From the NCBI GenBank assembly GCA_003210735.1, contig QCUM01000004.1, forward strand, positions 1 to 64,000: 64,000 nt of DNA, written 5' to 3'. The translations under genes and the position numbers were made by a program. Positions 54,163-64,000 of this stretch are shown in pieces. The notes below the pieces were generated by a model, which was not told the DNA's origin, made no database searches, and saw only the letters and a list, made by a program, of their open reading frames with translations. Source of the DNA: Synechococcus sp. AG-679-D13 (GTDB taxonomy: Bacteria; Cyanobacteriota; Cyanobacteriia; PCC-6307; Cyanobiaceae). Each line of letters begins with the position of its first letter. Positions within the stretch are counted from its first letter, which is position 1.

Positions 54163-55314
54163 GTGGGTGACGACGAGCCCAAGGGTCGCCAGCGATTGAA
54201 ACTGTTGCTGGTGGCTGCACGACATCATCTTTCCGGACAAGACCTGCGCTCGGTTGTTCACTACCTCGAACGCGATGACGTTGGATTTGAGGTAACTCTG
54301 CAGCTGGCGGATCCATCTCAGCAACCGGAACTGCTTGAGCTTCATCGCCTGGTGATCACCCCGGCTTTGATCAAACTCTCACCAGCTCCCAAACAGGTTT
54401 TTGCTGGCAGCAACATCCTTCAGCAACTGAAAGGTTGGGTGCCCCGCTGGCAGCAGGACGGCGTGGTGAGCGGCCTGGGGCTGAGTCTCCGACCCACCGA
54501 ACTGGATGGAAGTCGAACCCAGAAGGAATTGCAGCTGGAAGACCAGCTGTTGGTGTTGCGCCAGGAAAATGAGACCCTGATCGACCGTATTCACGCGCAG
54601 GAAAGGCTGCTGCGGATGGTGGCCCACGAACTGCGCACCCCACTGACGGCCGCAGCCTTGGCCCTGCAGAGCCAGCAGCTCGGCCAGATCGACATGGACC
54701 GATTTCAGGACGTGCTGACACGCCGACTGGAAGAGATGGAGGCTCTTTCCAAAGATCTGCTGGAAGTCGGAACGACCCGGTGGGAAACCCTGTTCAATCC
54801 GCAACGGCTGGATCTCGCCAGTGTTTCAGCGGAAGTCATCCTTGAACTGGAAAAGCTTTGGCTGGGCAGGAATGTTGAAATCCGAACGGACATTCCCAGC
54901 GATCTTCCCAAGGTGTTTGCGGACCAACGCCGGATGCGTCAGGTGCTGCTGAATCTTCTTGAAAATGCTTTGAAGTACACCGGTGAAGGTGGCCATATCA
55001 CCCTGACGATGTTCCACCGCACCAGCCAATGGGTTGAAGTCAGCGTCTGCGACAGCGGCCCTGGCATTCCGGAGGGAGAGCAGCAGCGAATTTTCCTGGA
55101 CAGGGTTCGTCTTCCCCAGACATCAAATCGAACCACGGGCTACGGCGTTGGCCTTGCTGTGTGTCGCCGGATCGTTGAAGTGCACGGCGGACGCATCTGG
55201 GTGACCTCCAAAGCGGATGAAGGCGCCTGCTTCACGCTGACCGTTCCAATCTGGCAAGGCCAAGGGCAGGAATGGGGGCAAGCAGCCTTGACGGAGGGCA
55301 AGGTTGAACCGTAA
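54163..55314 (+). CDS. sasA: Circadian output histidine kinase SasA
   Basis: A 383-residue kinase. The N-terminal ~100 residues are a KaiB-like thioredoxin fold ([17 protein letters not shown]). The HisKA domain has [17 protein letters not shown] with the phospho-His (His155). The ATPase domain has N (LLENALKY), G1 ([11 protein letters not shown]) and G2 ([19 protein letters not shown]). SasA binds KaiC and phosphorylates RpaA to drive rhythmic transcription. The start is GTG 54163. A clear domain layout, so the call is firm. Confidence 0.95.
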   Translation: MGDDEPKGRQRLKLLLVAARHHLSGQDLRSVVHYLERDDVGFEVTLQLADPSQQPELLELHRLVITPALIKLSPAPKQVFAGSNILQQLKGWVPRWQQDGVVSGLGLSLRPTELDGSRTQKELQLEDQLLVLRQENETLIDRIHAQERLLRMVAHELRTPLTAAALALQSQQLGQIDMDRFQDVLTRRLEEMEALSKDLLEVGTTRWETLFNPQRLDLASVSAEVILELEKLWLGRNVEIRTDIPSDLPKVFADQRRMRQVLLNLLENALKYTGEGGHITLTMFHRTSQWVEVSVCDSGPGIPEGEQQRIFLDRVRLPQTSNRTTGYGVGLAVCRRIVEVHGGRIWVTSKADEGACFTLTVPIWQGQGQEWGQAALTEGKVEP

Positions 55315-55361
55315 CTTCGAATGGTGCTCGGGAGTACAAAATTCTTCTCGATCACGGCCTC

Positions 55362-55434
55362 GCCCCCATCGTCTAGAGGCCTAGGACACCTCCCTTTCAC
55401 GGAGGCGACAGGGGTTCGAATCCCCTTGGGGGTA
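55362..55434 (+). tRNA. trnE: tRNA-Glu (UUC)
   Basis: A complete 73-nt cloverleaf. The acceptor stem pairs GCCCCCA with TGGGGGT. The anticodon arm is CCTCC-CTTTCAC-GGAGG with anticodon TTC. The T arm is GGGGTTCGAATCCCC, and the discriminator base is A. No encoded CCA. Besides translation, Glu-tRNA feeds tetrapyrrole synthesis in cyanobacteria. Confidence 0.97.
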
Positions 55435-55601
55435 TGTATTTTTTGCTTTCACAGCTGAAATATTGATTTGCTCTAATAACTAAACCTCTTCTTGAGTTGT
55501 TTGAGCCAATTCAAACCACAAAACCATCTTCATTGCAACAGAATTTACCTATTAATAACAACCAAAAGAGAAACCCTCGATGTTGATTTGTTCTGAGCAA
55601 T

Positions 55602-56150
55602 TCAGGATTTGAATCGCCTTCGAGCTTCTGCTTCAACTGCTCGCAGGTTGCTGCTCAAATCATCCCGAAGCCGCTCCTCGATCAAACCGATGGGCATGCC
55701 CAGGCATCCCTGCACCGTGAGCTCGTACAGCAGCGAAGAACCATCGGGAAGATCCCGAATCTGCCAGGAACCTTCAAAACGTCGAAAATCACCCTTCAGC
55801 ATTGAAAAACGCAGCACCCCGTCGGGGCGAAACTCATTGAGCTCAAGCAAAACCTGAGCGGAGAAACGAAGACCCAGTAACTTCTGGCTCCCCTCTTGCT
55901 GCAAACGAACCGTTTCACCCTCTCGATGCACCAACTCGCTGGAGGTGAGGTTGGGGATGAACTGATCGAGATGCTCGTAATCCGTCAGGACCTCCCAGAG
56001 GAGGGTCGATGGAATCTCACTACGCAGTTGTGCTGCCAGACGTCTTGTCCCCGAGGGCAGGCGCTCCATGGTCTGCTGGATCGCCTCGCCCTTTTCGAGG
56101 GAACCTGCAGAACGAAGTCCGCTTGAAAACAACGCCTGGGAAGGAGTCAA
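55602..56150 (-). CDS. SRPBCC-family (cyclase/dehydrase-like) protein
   Basis: Up to 182 residues from TTG 56150; an ATG at 56069 (MERLPSGTRRLAAQL) gives a shorter and perhaps better start. The START-like fold shows IPSTLLWEVLTDYEHLDQFI, QEGSQKLLGLRFSAQVLL, FEGSWQIRDLPDG and LLYELTVQGCLGMP. Such proteins bind hydrophobic ligands; in cyanobacteria and plastids several affect membrane or photosystem biology. Ligand unknown. Confidence 0.75.
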   Translation of the reverse strand: MTPSQALFSSGLRSAGSLEKGEAIQQTMERLPSGTRRLAAQLRSEIPSTLLWEVLTDYEHLDQFIPNLTSSELVHREGETVRLQQEGSQKLLGLRFSAQVLLELNEFRPDGVLRFSMLKGDFRRFEGSWQIRDLPDGSSLLYELTVQGCLGMPIGLIEERLRDDLSSNLRAVEAEARRRFKS

Positions 56151-56264
56151 AAGGCCTGCACAAACCCTGAATTCATGGATCGATTTTAAGGGAGATGTCC
56201 AGAAGATCCGGCCAGTGTGGAGAACAACAACCGAATCCAGCTGAAACGTTGACCACTCTTATAG

Positions 56265-57470
<1,206 letters not shown>

Positions 57471-57499
57471 TTCAGGTCAGCAGGTTGACTTTCGAACGA

Positions 57500-57524
57500 C
57501 CCACCCCAGCGGGGTGGGTTTTTT
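57500..57524 (+). terminator. Intrinsic terminator after petH
   Basis: The perfect stem CCCACCCC/GGGGTGGG with a 3-nt AGC loop is followed by six T residues, 30 bp after the petH stop. This is a textbook rho-independent terminator separating petH from zwf. Confidence 0.95.
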
Positions 57525-57618
57525 ATTGGTTGAAGACAAATCAGATGGCAAATCCAGACAGAAGTGATGGGAGCACGGCCCGATCAGCCTTCCGTGCCTA
57601 AACCAACGTCAGACACCA

Positions 57619-59151
57619 ATGAGCGCCATGCTCGCCACCGCCACCAACCCCCTGCGGGTCGGACTGCGCCAGGAGCGCGTCATCGCGCCCCAATGTTTGG
57701 TGATCTTCGGGGCCAGCGGTGATCTCACCCACCGCAAGCTCGTGCCGGCACTGTTCGAGCTGTTCCGGCAGCGTCGCTTGCCCAGTGAATTCGCCGTTCT
57801 GGGCTGCGCCCGCCGCCCCTGGAGCGATGAGGAGTTCCGCGGAAAGATGGGTGATGCGCTGGCCAAGCGCATCGAGGAAGATCCCCAGGCCTGGGAGCAG
57901 TTCGTCGGCAAGCTGTTTTATGAGCCGGTCGACCTTCAGCAACCCGATCATGTTGTTCGCCTTGGGGAGAGGCTTGAAAGGATCGATGAACAGTGCTCAA
58001 CCCATGGCAACCGCACTTTTTACCTGTCGGTTTCTCCGAAGTTCTATGCCGGAGGTTGCCGCTCTCTTGCCGATGCGGGCCTGCTGAAAGATCCCAAACG
58101 CAGTCGGGTGGTGATCGAAAAACCCTTTGGACGCGACTACGGCAGCGCCCAGGCACTTAACCGTGTGGTTCAAACCTGCGGCCAGGAAAACCAGATCTTC
58201 CGGATTGACCATTACCTGGGCAAGGAAACGGTCCAGAACATCATGGTGCTGCGGTTCGCCAACACGATTTTCGAACCGATCTGGAACCGCAACTACATCT
58301 CCAGCGTGCAGATCACCGCGGCCGAGACCGTCGGTGTTGAGGAGCGTGCTGGCTACTACGAAACCTCCGGTGCCCTGAGGGACATGGTGCAAAACCATCT
58401 CACCCAGATGCTGGCGATCACTGCGATGGAACCTCCGGGCCGGTTCGATCCGGAGGCCATCCGCAACGAGAAAGCGAAAGTGCTGCAGGCCACCCGACTG
58501 GCTGATGAACTGGAACCCTGGAACTGCTGCATCCGCGGCCAGTACGGCCCTGGAGGAAGCAACGAAAGTCCGTTGTCGGGGTACAGACAGGAGCCCGGTG
58601 TTGACCCGAACAGCACCACCGAGACCTACGTGGCGATGAAATTGTTCATCGACAACTGGCGCTGGCAGGGCGTGCCTTTTTATGTACGCACGGGCAAACG
58701 TCTCGCCAAACGCCTCAGCGAAGTGGTGCTCACCTTCCGTGAGGCGCCCGTCCACCTGTTTGATGCGGCAGCGGGCGGGCCAACCGCCAATCAACTGATT
58801 CTGCGCATCCAGCCCGATGAGGGGGCCGAATTCCGCTTCGAAGTGAAGTCACCTGGGTCCGGCATGCGCAGCCGACCGATCGACATGGAGTTCTCGTATG
58901 ACGACTCGTTCGGGGAACCCTCCGATGAGGGCTATGTCCGCCTTCTCGCCGACGCCATGCTCAGCGACCCCACCCTGTTCACCAGAAGCGACGAGGTGGA
59001 AGCGGCTTGGCGGCTCTACACCCCGCTCCTGGAGCTGATTGAAGACAGTCCCTGGCAACTCCCGGTTCACCCTTATGAGTCGCGCACCTGGGGGCCGGCC
59101 GCCGCTGATGCGCTGTTGGCCCGTGACGGACTGCTGTGGCGCCGTCCCTGA
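57619..59151 (+). CDS. zwf: Glucose-6-phosphate dehydrogenase
   Basis: A 510-residue enzyme. The NADP motif is FGASGDLTHRKLVPAL, the catalytic signature RIDHYLGKETVQN, and the substrate segment EKPFGRDYGSAQ. It catalyses the first step of the oxidative pentose phosphate pathway, important in dark metabolism. It is followed 45 bp later by opcA, whose product activates it. The petH terminator lies upstream. Confidence 0.97.
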   Translation: MSAMLATATNPLRVGLRQERVIAPQCLVIFGASGDLTHRKLVPALFELFRQRRLPSEFAVLGCARRPWSDEEFRGKMGDALAKRIEEDPQAWEQFVGKLFYEPVDLQQPDHVVRLGERLERIDEQCSTHGNRTFYLSVSPKFYAGGCRSLADAGLLKDPKRSRVVIEKPFGRDYGSAQALNRVVQTCGQENQIFRIDHYLGKETVQNIMVLRFANTIFEPIWNRNYISSVQITAAETVGVEERAGYYETSGALRDMVQNHLTQMLAITAMEPPGRFDPEAIRNEKAKVLQATRLADELEPWNCCIRGQYGPGGSNESPLSGYRQEPGVDPNSTTETYVAMKLFIDNWRWQGVPFYVRTGKRLAKRLSEVVLTFREAPVHLFDAAAGGPTANQLILRIQPDEGAEFRFEVKSPGSGMRSRPIDMEFSYDDSFGEPSDEGYVRLLADAMLSDPTLFTRSDEVEAAWRLYTPLLELIEDSPWQLPVHPYESRTWGPAAADALLARDGLLWRRP

Positions 59152-59196
59152 CTTCCTGTTTTTCAAGCCACGTCGTTGTCCCAATCCGTCTGATCC

Positions 59197-60483
59197 ATGT
59201 CTCCGCAGCTCACCCTCCAGACCCCCCTGGAACTGGCTCCCGCTGACGTTCCCACCTATCTCGAGCAGCTCTGGTCACCCGAACAACAAGGCAGCACTGG
59301 TACAGGTGCCAACACCTTCTGCCTGCTGATCTGGCAACCCGCCTGGGCGGAACAGCACCTGATCCGCACCGGGCGACTGAATGGACCGATCACCGGCCAG
59401 CAGTCCGATCAACTGGTGGCCGCCGGCCAGCAGGCGATGATCGATGCAGACCTGCCAAGTGGCACGCCTCCACTGGCGGAGGCCGTGGTCAGTGCCGTGG
59501 CTGGATGGGATGGCATCAACCCAAGCGAAGATCTGCGCGGCCAGTACATCGACCCAGCCCTGAGTGCGCTTCAACCCCGTCGGCTGATCACGCTGGCCCC
59601 AACGATCGAGGCTGATCATTCATTGGAAACCCTCGTCGCGGCGTACTGCCCGCTGCCAGAGGAAGGGGGTGGCACAACAGCCTGCGGCGATGTGGTGGTG
59701 CTGCGCGGCAGCCAGAACGCCCTTGAAGAGGGCCTGGCCATTCTTCAGCCCCTGCTGCCGGCAAGGATGCCGGCCTGGGTGTGGTGGAACGGCTCCCTCG
59801 ATGAAGCTCCGGATCTTCTGGACCAGCTGGCTGGAACACCACGGCGACTGATCCTCGACAGCGCCGTCGGCACCCCACGCCAGTGCCTCGATCTGCTGCG
59901 AACCCGTGTGCAATCAGGGCAGGCGGTCAATGACTTGAACTGGCTGCGACTGAGCAACTGGCGCGAAACACTGGCGATGGTGTTTGACCCTCCACAACGC
60001 CGGGAGGCTCTGAACCACATCACCCAGATGGAGATTGATGTTGAAAGCAATCACCCCGCCCAAGGACTGCTGTTAGCGGCCTGGATCGCGGATCGACTGG
60101 GTTGGAAACTCATCAGCAGCGACAGCGACGACGAGGCCATCAACGCCCGGTTCACGCGTGGTGATGGTGTGGAGGTGCGCTTTCAGTTGATGTCTGTGCC
60201 CGTGGGTCAGCCCAGCGTGCATCCTGGCCAGATGGTGGGATTGCGTCTGATCTGCAAACCCGACAGCAGCCCGGGAGTATGCGTGATCCTATGCACGGAA
60301 TCAGGTGGCTGCATGCGGCTCGAGAGTGGCGGCATGGCCGACCTTGAACTCCACGAGGAGATCGTTCCCGTGCAGAACAGAACTCCTGAAATGGATGTCG
60401 CCCGCCTGCTGGGTGGCGGACACGACACCACCAACCCGCTCCTGGCGTCAGCGGCGCCTCTGGCTGCCAGCCTGCTGCCCTGA
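59197..60483 (+). CDS. opcA: OpcA, allosteric activator of glucose-6-phosphate dehydrogenase
   Basis: A 428-residue protein matching the OpcA family: the N-terminal half has TFCLLIWQPAWAEQHLI and GLLLAAWIADRLGW later, with the central RLILDSAVGTPRQCLDLL region. OpcA is a redox-responsive partner that activates Zwf in cyanobacteria. Gene order zwf-opcA with a 45-bp gap confirms the pairing. It is followed by cobB after 20 bp. Confidence 0.92.
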   Translation: MSPQLTLQTPLELAPADVPTYLEQLWSPEQQGSTGTGANTFCLLIWQPAWAEQHLIRTGRLNGPITGQQSDQLVAAGQQAMIDADLPSGTPPLAEAVVSAVAGWDGINPSEDLRGQYIDPALSALQPRRLITLAPTIEADHSLETLVAAYCPLPEEGGGTTACGDVVVLRGSQNALEEGLAILQPLLPARMPAWVWWNGSLDEAPDLLDQLAGTPRRLILDSAVGTPRQCLDLLRTRVQSGQAVNDLNWLRLSNWRETLAMVFDPPQRREALNHITQMEIDVESNHPAQGLLLAAWIADRLGWKLISSDSDDEAINARFTRGDGVEVRFQLMSVPVGQPSVHPGQMVGLRLICKPDSSPGVCVILCTESGGCMRLESGGMADLELHEEIVPVQNRTPEMDVARLLGGGHDTTNPLLASAAPLAASLLP

Positions 60484-60503
60484 AGATCTTGCACGACTGA
60501 GCC

Positions 60504-61877
60504 ATGGCCGTTGTGATCGCTGCACCGGCCAGCGGCAGTGGCAAGACCCTGCTCAGCCTGGTGCTGCTCGCCTGGGCCCGCTCCCAGGGACTCTCGATCC
60601 AGCCCTTCAAGGTGGGGCCGGACTACCTCGATCCTCAGTTGCTGAGTGCAACCGCTGATCGCCCCTGCCGCAACCTCGACCTGAGCCTCTGCGGCGAGTC
60701 CTGGGTGCAGCGTGCCTTCCAGGGCTATGGGGGTGAAGCGGAGCTCACGCTCGTTGAAGGGGTGATGGGTCTGTTTGATGGTATTGGCTGCAGCCAGGAC
60801 GGCAGCACCGCCGCGGTGGCTCACCAGCTCGACCTGCCCGTTGTTCTGGTCGTGGATGCCGGTGGTCAGGCGGCATCGCTGGCGGCTGTGGTGAAGGGGT
60901 TCCGTGATCACGATCCAGGGCTGCGGATTGCCGGTGTCGTGCTCAACCGCGTCAGCTCCGAGCGGCACCACGAACTGCTCAGCGCTGTGCTGGCTTCAAT
61001 CGAGATGCCGCTGCTGGGATGCCTGCCACGGAATGATGCGCTGGATCTACCCAGCCGTCATCTGGGCCTGGCGCCCGTTCATGAGCTCAATAGACAGGCC
61101 ATCCGGCAAGAGCAATGGGCCCGGCTTGCCGAACAACATCTGGATCTTGAGACGTTTCATTCTCTGCTGAAGGCCCCGGTGGCCGGCGACGACCCCCTGG
61201 CCGCCATCCCACCGGCCACAAGAGTTGAGCTTCCGGTGGCGGTGGCCTCCGATGAAGCCTTCCATTTCCGCTATCCCGAGACGGAAGAGCTGTTGCAGCG
61301 TCTGGGGATGCCTGTGCTGCGCTGGAGCCCGCTCGCCGATGAACCGCTACCGATGGAAGCCCGTGGCGTGATCATCCCCGGTGGCTTTCCGGAACAGCAC
61401 GCAGCCCGGCTCAGCAGTTGCAAACGCAGCCTGCAAAATCTGGTGGACTGGGCAGATCAACGACCGATCTATGCCGAATGCGGCGGAATGTTGATGCTGG
61501 GGGAATCGCTGACGGACCTGGAGGGCCAGCAGCACGCGATGGCTGGTCTTCTGCCGTTTCAGGCCAGTCGAGGGCAACTGCAAGTGGGTTACCGACAGCT
61601 GACACCACGGCGAGACGGCCTGTTGGTGCGCCGCGGAGAACAACTTCGGGGGCATGAATTCCACCGCTGGACGCTGCATCACCGCAGAAATCCGCAGGAT
61701 GCCTCCGTGCTGTGGGACGTCGAGGGGTGGCGACGCGACAGGGAATCTGAGGGATGGGGAACACGCACGATTCACGCCAGTTGGGTTCATCTGCACTGGG
61801 CCAGCTCCACGACGATCTGCTCTCGATGGCGCAATGCGCTGTCCGCAGGACCAAAACCTCGCCCCAAAATGTTGTGA
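60504..61877 (+). CDS. cobB: Cobyrinate a,c-diamide synthase
   Basis: A 457-residue CobB/CbiA. The N-terminal ATP-binding part has VVIAAPASGSGKTLLSL and the GLFDGIGC segment. The C-terminal class I glutamine amidotransferase has the nucleophile in IYAECGGMLMLGESL and the late His in RGHEFHRW. It amidates the a and c side chains of cobyrinate in cobalamin (pseudocobalamin) synthesis. The last ~50 residues are repeated, diverged, exactly 500 bp downstream, implying recombination at its 3' end. Confidence 0.93.
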   Translation: MAVVIAAPASGSGKTLLSLVLLAWARSQGLSIQPFKVGPDYLDPQLLSATADRPCRNLDLSLCGESWVQRAFQGYGGEAELTLVEGVMGLFDGIGCSQDGSTAAVAHQLDLPVVLVVDAGGQAASLAAVVKGFRDHDPGLRIAGVVLNRVSSERHHELLSAVLASIEMPLLGCLPRNDALDLPSRHLGLAPVHELNRQAIRQEQWARLAEQHLDLETFHSLLKAPVAGDDPLAAIPPATRVELPVAVASDEAFHFRYPETEELLQRLGMPVLRWSPLADEPLPMEARGVIIPGGFPEQHAARLSSCKRSLQNLVDWADQRPIYAECGGMLMLGESLTDLEGQQHAMAGLLPFQASRGQLQVGYRQLTPRRDGLLVRRGEQLRGHEFHRWTLHHRRNPQDASVLWDVEGWRRDRESEGWGTRTIHASWVHLHWASSTTICSRWRNALSAGPKPRPKML

Positions 61878-62013
61878 GCTCTGCTCGCGGAATAAAACCC
61901 CTACCCAAACAGCGCTTGGGGGAAGCATTGATACAGAACGCAAGTATCTATTGATTGAGGATATTGATTTCATTCGATTTTTTGGCGCCTCAATAAAACA
62001 TTAAAAACAGATC

Positions 62014-62034
62014 AACTCGGCAAGGCCGAGTTTT
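62014..62034 (+). terminator. Hairpin terminator between the two cobB ends
   Basis: AACTCGGC and GCCGAGTT pair around an AAG loop, followed by TTTT. It lies 137 bp after the cobB stop and ~180 bp before the cobB remnant. It probably ends the opcA-cobB transcript. Confidence 0.75.
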
Positions 62035-62189
62035 GCTTCAACCGCTTTATTCTTTGATCGATTGCCAATGATTCACCGTAAATTCATCTACAAACAAATG
62101 CCTTGCGCGAACCTCTGGAATTTTCTTTTTGCAGAGACTTCTTGACACAAAAAATATAGATAAGCCACCGCTAACGAAACACCAATCTC

Positions 62190-62428
62190 CACCCTCGGAC
62201 GGATGCACGCTGTGGGAGATTGGCCGCAGGCGACGCGACAGGGAGCCGGAGGAATGGGGCACGCGGACGATTCACGCCGGCTGGGCTCACCTGCACTGGG
62301 TCGGCTCTTTGACGATCTACTCCCGATGGCGCGCCGCTCGCGAAGCCGGGCCGAAACCATTGCCCGACGGTTCATCACCCGACCGCAACCCTCCAGGGTT
62401 CAGCCTTTTGTGGAACGCTGGCGCCTGA
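62190..62428 (+). pseudogene. Diverged remnant of a cobB 3' end
   Basis: From about 62211 to 62360 the sequence aligns without gaps to 61711-61860, the cobB 3' end, at an offset of exactly 500 bp. Encoded segments match: WGTRTIHAGWAHLHWVGSLT here against WGTRTIHASWVHLHWASSTT in cobB, with roughly two thirds identity over about 50 residues. Homology fades before ~62190. The remnant's stop falls at 62428, inside the start of acyP, as expected if this was once the resident cobB end. Confidence 0.8.
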
Positions 62429-62679
62429 TCATTCAGGGGCACGTTCAGGGCGTGGGCTTTCGATCGGCCTGCAGTCGCCGAGCCCTCGATCTCGGCGTCA
62501 AGGGATGGGTTCGCAACCTGAGGGACGGCAGCGTGGAAGTGGAGGTGGAAGGACCCCCCCTTGCAATCGCAGAGCTGCGCGCCTGGTGCGAGCAAGGCCC
62601 TCCAGGGGCTCAGGTCCACAGCATTCGCCCGAGTCAGATGCCGGCAACCGGCAATGACTGGTTTGAGGTGCGTTACTGA
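62410..62679 (+). CDS. acyP: Acylphosphatase
   Basis: GTG 62410 (VERWRLIIQGHVQGVGFR) gives 89 residues, the family's normal size. The active-site loop GHVQGVGFRSACSRRA (with Arg) and the second signature GWVRNLRDGSVEVEVEG with the catalytic Asn are intact. It hydrolyses acyl phosphates in the cytosol. A long in-frame extension upstream runs through the cobB remnant and is not coding. Confidence 0.93.
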   Translation: MERWRLIIQGHVQGVGFRSACSRRALDLGVKGWVRNLRDGSVEVEVEGPPLAIAELRAWCEQGPPGAQVHSIRPSQMPATGNDWFEVRY

Positions 62680-62764
62680 AACAGTGATCTGAAGAGATCA
62701 CAAACTGAGGACAACAGCGACAACCTGCTGGCTACGGCAAGGGGGATGCTTCTGCTGTGCAGCG

Positions 62765-63118
62765 ATGCTTCGTCTCGGCCTGGTCCTCTCCATCGTGACG
62801 CTCCCCCTGATCGGGATGGAGGTGATCAATGCGCGACAACAGGAACCTCTGAATGTATTTCAGTCCGCAGAAGATGCCGTGTTGGCCTGCAGGATCTGGC
62901 AAGAAGCGGAAGGAACCTTCACCGCACGCAGCTCCACTGCAATCGTTCAGTCGTCACTGCGCAGCTGCGAAGCTGATTTGGATCATCCTGTGATTCTCGG
63001 GCGACGCTTCAGCGTGGTGGCCGGTATCCAATACAACCGCCCCATCGGCAGCCTGCATCGATCCATTGCACAGAGGTTTCCCTATCTGGTCCATCGACAG
63101 CACACTGAGATGCACTGA
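62765..63118 (+). CDS. Secreted hypothetical protein, 117 aa
   Basis: ATG 62765 (MLRLGLVLSIVTLPLIGMEV) is a signal peptide or N-terminal anchor. The mature part has two Cys (VLACRIWQEAEG, LRSCEADLDHP) and ends in a His-rich tail. Periplasmic. No family recognised. The next tiny gene begins 8 bp later. Confidence 0.55.
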   Translation: MLRLGLVLSIVTLPLIGMEVINARQQEPLNVFQSAEDAVLACRIWQEAEGTFTARSSTAIVQSSLRSCEADLDHPVILGRRFSVVAGIQYNRPIGSLHRSIAQRFPYLVHRQHTEMH

Positions 63119-63126
63119 CCACGGCC

Positions 63127-63240
63127 ATGGACCCCAAAGCGTTGTTGAACACCCGCGACAAGGCGTTCTGGAGAGCTGTTCTCGGTGTGGTGAGCCTGGG
63201 AGTCAGCATTGGACTGGCGGCGTTGATCCTTCGCCTCTGA
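63127..63240 (+). CDS. Very small membrane protein, 37 aa
   Basis: MDPKALLNTRDKAFWRAV is followed by a single helix (LGVVSLGVSIGLAALILRL) and the stop. The charged N-terminus and single helix are typical of tiny cyanobacterial membrane proteins. It is 8 bp downstream of the secreted-protein gene and converges on the helicase gene. Confidence 0.65.
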   Translation: MDPKALLNTRDKAFWRAVLGVVSLGVSIGLAALILRL

Positions 63241-63256
63241 GCAACACAGGCAGAGC

Positions 63257-64000
63257 TCAGCGCCCTTGGATGGATGCAGCGAACTCCCGCCGCCATGCCT
63301 CAGCGACGGAAGCAGATGCGCTCCCACCGATCATCCAGACCCCTGTTCTGGCTCGGGATACCGCCACATAGCTGAGTTGCTGCCGGATGGATGGATCGGA
63401 GCGGAACACGTCGGGAGCCACAAACACCTCCCCAAAGCTGCTGCCCTGACTGCGATGAACGGTGAGCACCGCCGCAGGGCCAAGCGAAGCGAAAGCATCG
63501 CGAATCAGGAAATACTGGCGCCAGATCGCCCGGCCACCCTTTTTACCTGCGTCACGAGCCTGCTGACGCAAGCGCTGCATCACGTCATCCAACTGCCGAC
63601 GGGCCTCACTTCCAACAGGCGGCTGCAGGCGCAACGTCAACTCCAGCTCACCGGACGAGACCTGTGCCGAAAGAGTCTCGATCACAGGAACGAAGCCATC
63701 AGCTGATGACAACCCGAAATCGACCAGATCACACGACTCAGGCTTCACATCACGCACCACCACCTCGCGGTTGGACCCCAGAACCATGTCGGGCTCCTCA
63801 CCTGTTTCCTCACCATCTCGAGAGGCTGGGGCCATCACAGCGGTGCGACTGATCAATACCTCTCCAGGCAACACAGGCATCTGATCCGCCATCTCGCCGT
63901 GAATCGCCCTTCGGGCGTGGGGCACGAGGCGATCAAGGCTGCGATTTGTGTAGCAAACAATCCTGGCTGCATCAGGATTGTCCTGCTGCGCCGCCTCCTT
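63257..64000 (-). CDS. SF1 DNA helicase (RecD/UvrD-C-like), N-terminus beyond window
   Basis: The frame is open to the right edge, so only the C-terminal ~247 residues are present. Motif IV/V-like sequence IVCYTNRSLDRL is at the edge, then AVLTVHRSQGSSFGEVFV (motif V) and LSYVAVSRARTGVWMIG (motif VI), as in RecD2/Dda-type helicases. It unwinds DNA with ATP; exact role unknown because the N-terminus is missing. The end converges on the 37-aa membrane-protein gene. Confidence 0.85.
   Translation of the reverse strand, partial: KEAAQQDNPDAARIVCYTNRSLDRLVPHARRAIHGEMADQMPVLPGEVLISRTAVMAPASRDGEETGEEPDMVLGSNREVVVRDVKPESCDLVDFGLSSADGFVPVIETLSAQVSSGELELTLRLQPPVGSEARRQLDDVMQRLRQQARDAGKKGGRAIWRQYFLIRDAFASLGPAAVLTVHRSQGSSFGEVFVAPDVFRSDPSIRQQLSYVAVSRARTGVWMIGGSASASVAEAWRREFAASIQGR

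Noticed and set aside
61418-61908. Minus-strand frames across the cobB 3' end
   Set aside because: Shadow frames antisense to cobB with no motifs or starts of their own.

Overview
The window reads as chromosome from a marine, phycobilisome-bearing picocyanobacterium of the Synechococcus/Cyanobium (alpha-cyanobacterial) group. Supporting genes are petH, encoding a ferredoxin-NADP reductase with a phycobilisome-linker-like N-terminus; the clock output kinase gene sasA; a phosphoribulokinase of the proteobacterial (class I) type in the block accD ... prk-leuB-lpxD-proB; side-by-side class I and class II fructose-bisphosphate aldolases; the pair zwf-opcA; and many small cyanobacterial families (DUF3104, DUF3288, DUF3303, DUF3685/Ycf55, DUF3727, Slr1796-like). 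Genes are densely packed with frequent 4-bp overlaps. There is one tRNA (Glu-UUC), no rRNA, no CRISPR array and no recognisable insertion sequence or prophage.

Layout. 0-2.2 kb: the end of a leucine-rich-repeat/RTX-like protein and several small proteins. 2.3-6.5 kb: a phosphate/arsenate island on the minus strand with arsJ, its partner GAPDH, pstS behind a Pho-box-like array, and a PtrA-like Crp/Fnr regulator broken by a frameshift. 6.7-12.4 kb: a methyltransferase, MscS, purS-purQ, an LD-carboxypeptidase and gamma-glutamyltranspeptidase. 12.5-17.3 kb: both aldolases, a Gfo/Idh/MocA oxidoreductase and accD. 17.3-18.9 kb: a long gene-poor interval with one plausible 52-residue protein. 18.9-32.2 kb: ferritin, prepilin peptidase, then a long minus-strand housekeeping run (prk, leuB, lpxD, proB, a YqeG phosphatase, ruvX, a CofE-like protein, a photosystem I accumulation factor, a Ycf55-like protein, a Fur-family regulator, hisA). 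32-44 kb: many small or cyanobacteria-specific genes, pgsA, a CBS protein, an L,D-transpeptidase, pdeM, a glutamate-receptor-like potassium channel and a PPC-glutaredoxin fusion. 43-53 kb: a CrtISO-like oxidoreductase, rhomboid, a cyclophilin-cupredoxin fusion, a degenerate peroxiredoxin and pepN. 53-64 kb: a bilin-lyase-like protein, sasA, tRNA-Glu, petH, zwf-opcA-cobB, a diverged cobB 3' remnant, acyP, and a helicase gene cut by the window edge.

Several genes connect to central carbon and redox metabolism (prk, two aldolases, zwf/opcA, petH, sasA). The arsenate route is coherent: a GAPDH can make 1-arseno-3-phosphoglycerate and ArsJ exports it, next to the phosphate-binding protein through whose substrate route arsenate enters. 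The most unusual observations are a cobB 3' end present twice at an exact 500-bp offset, a cyclophilin-cupredoxin fusion, a PPC-glutaredoxin fusion, two frameshifted genes (ptrA and a small membrane protein), minisatellites on both sides of the class II aldolase stop codon, nested inverted repeats in front of the Fur-family gene, and several unlisted very small membrane proteins.
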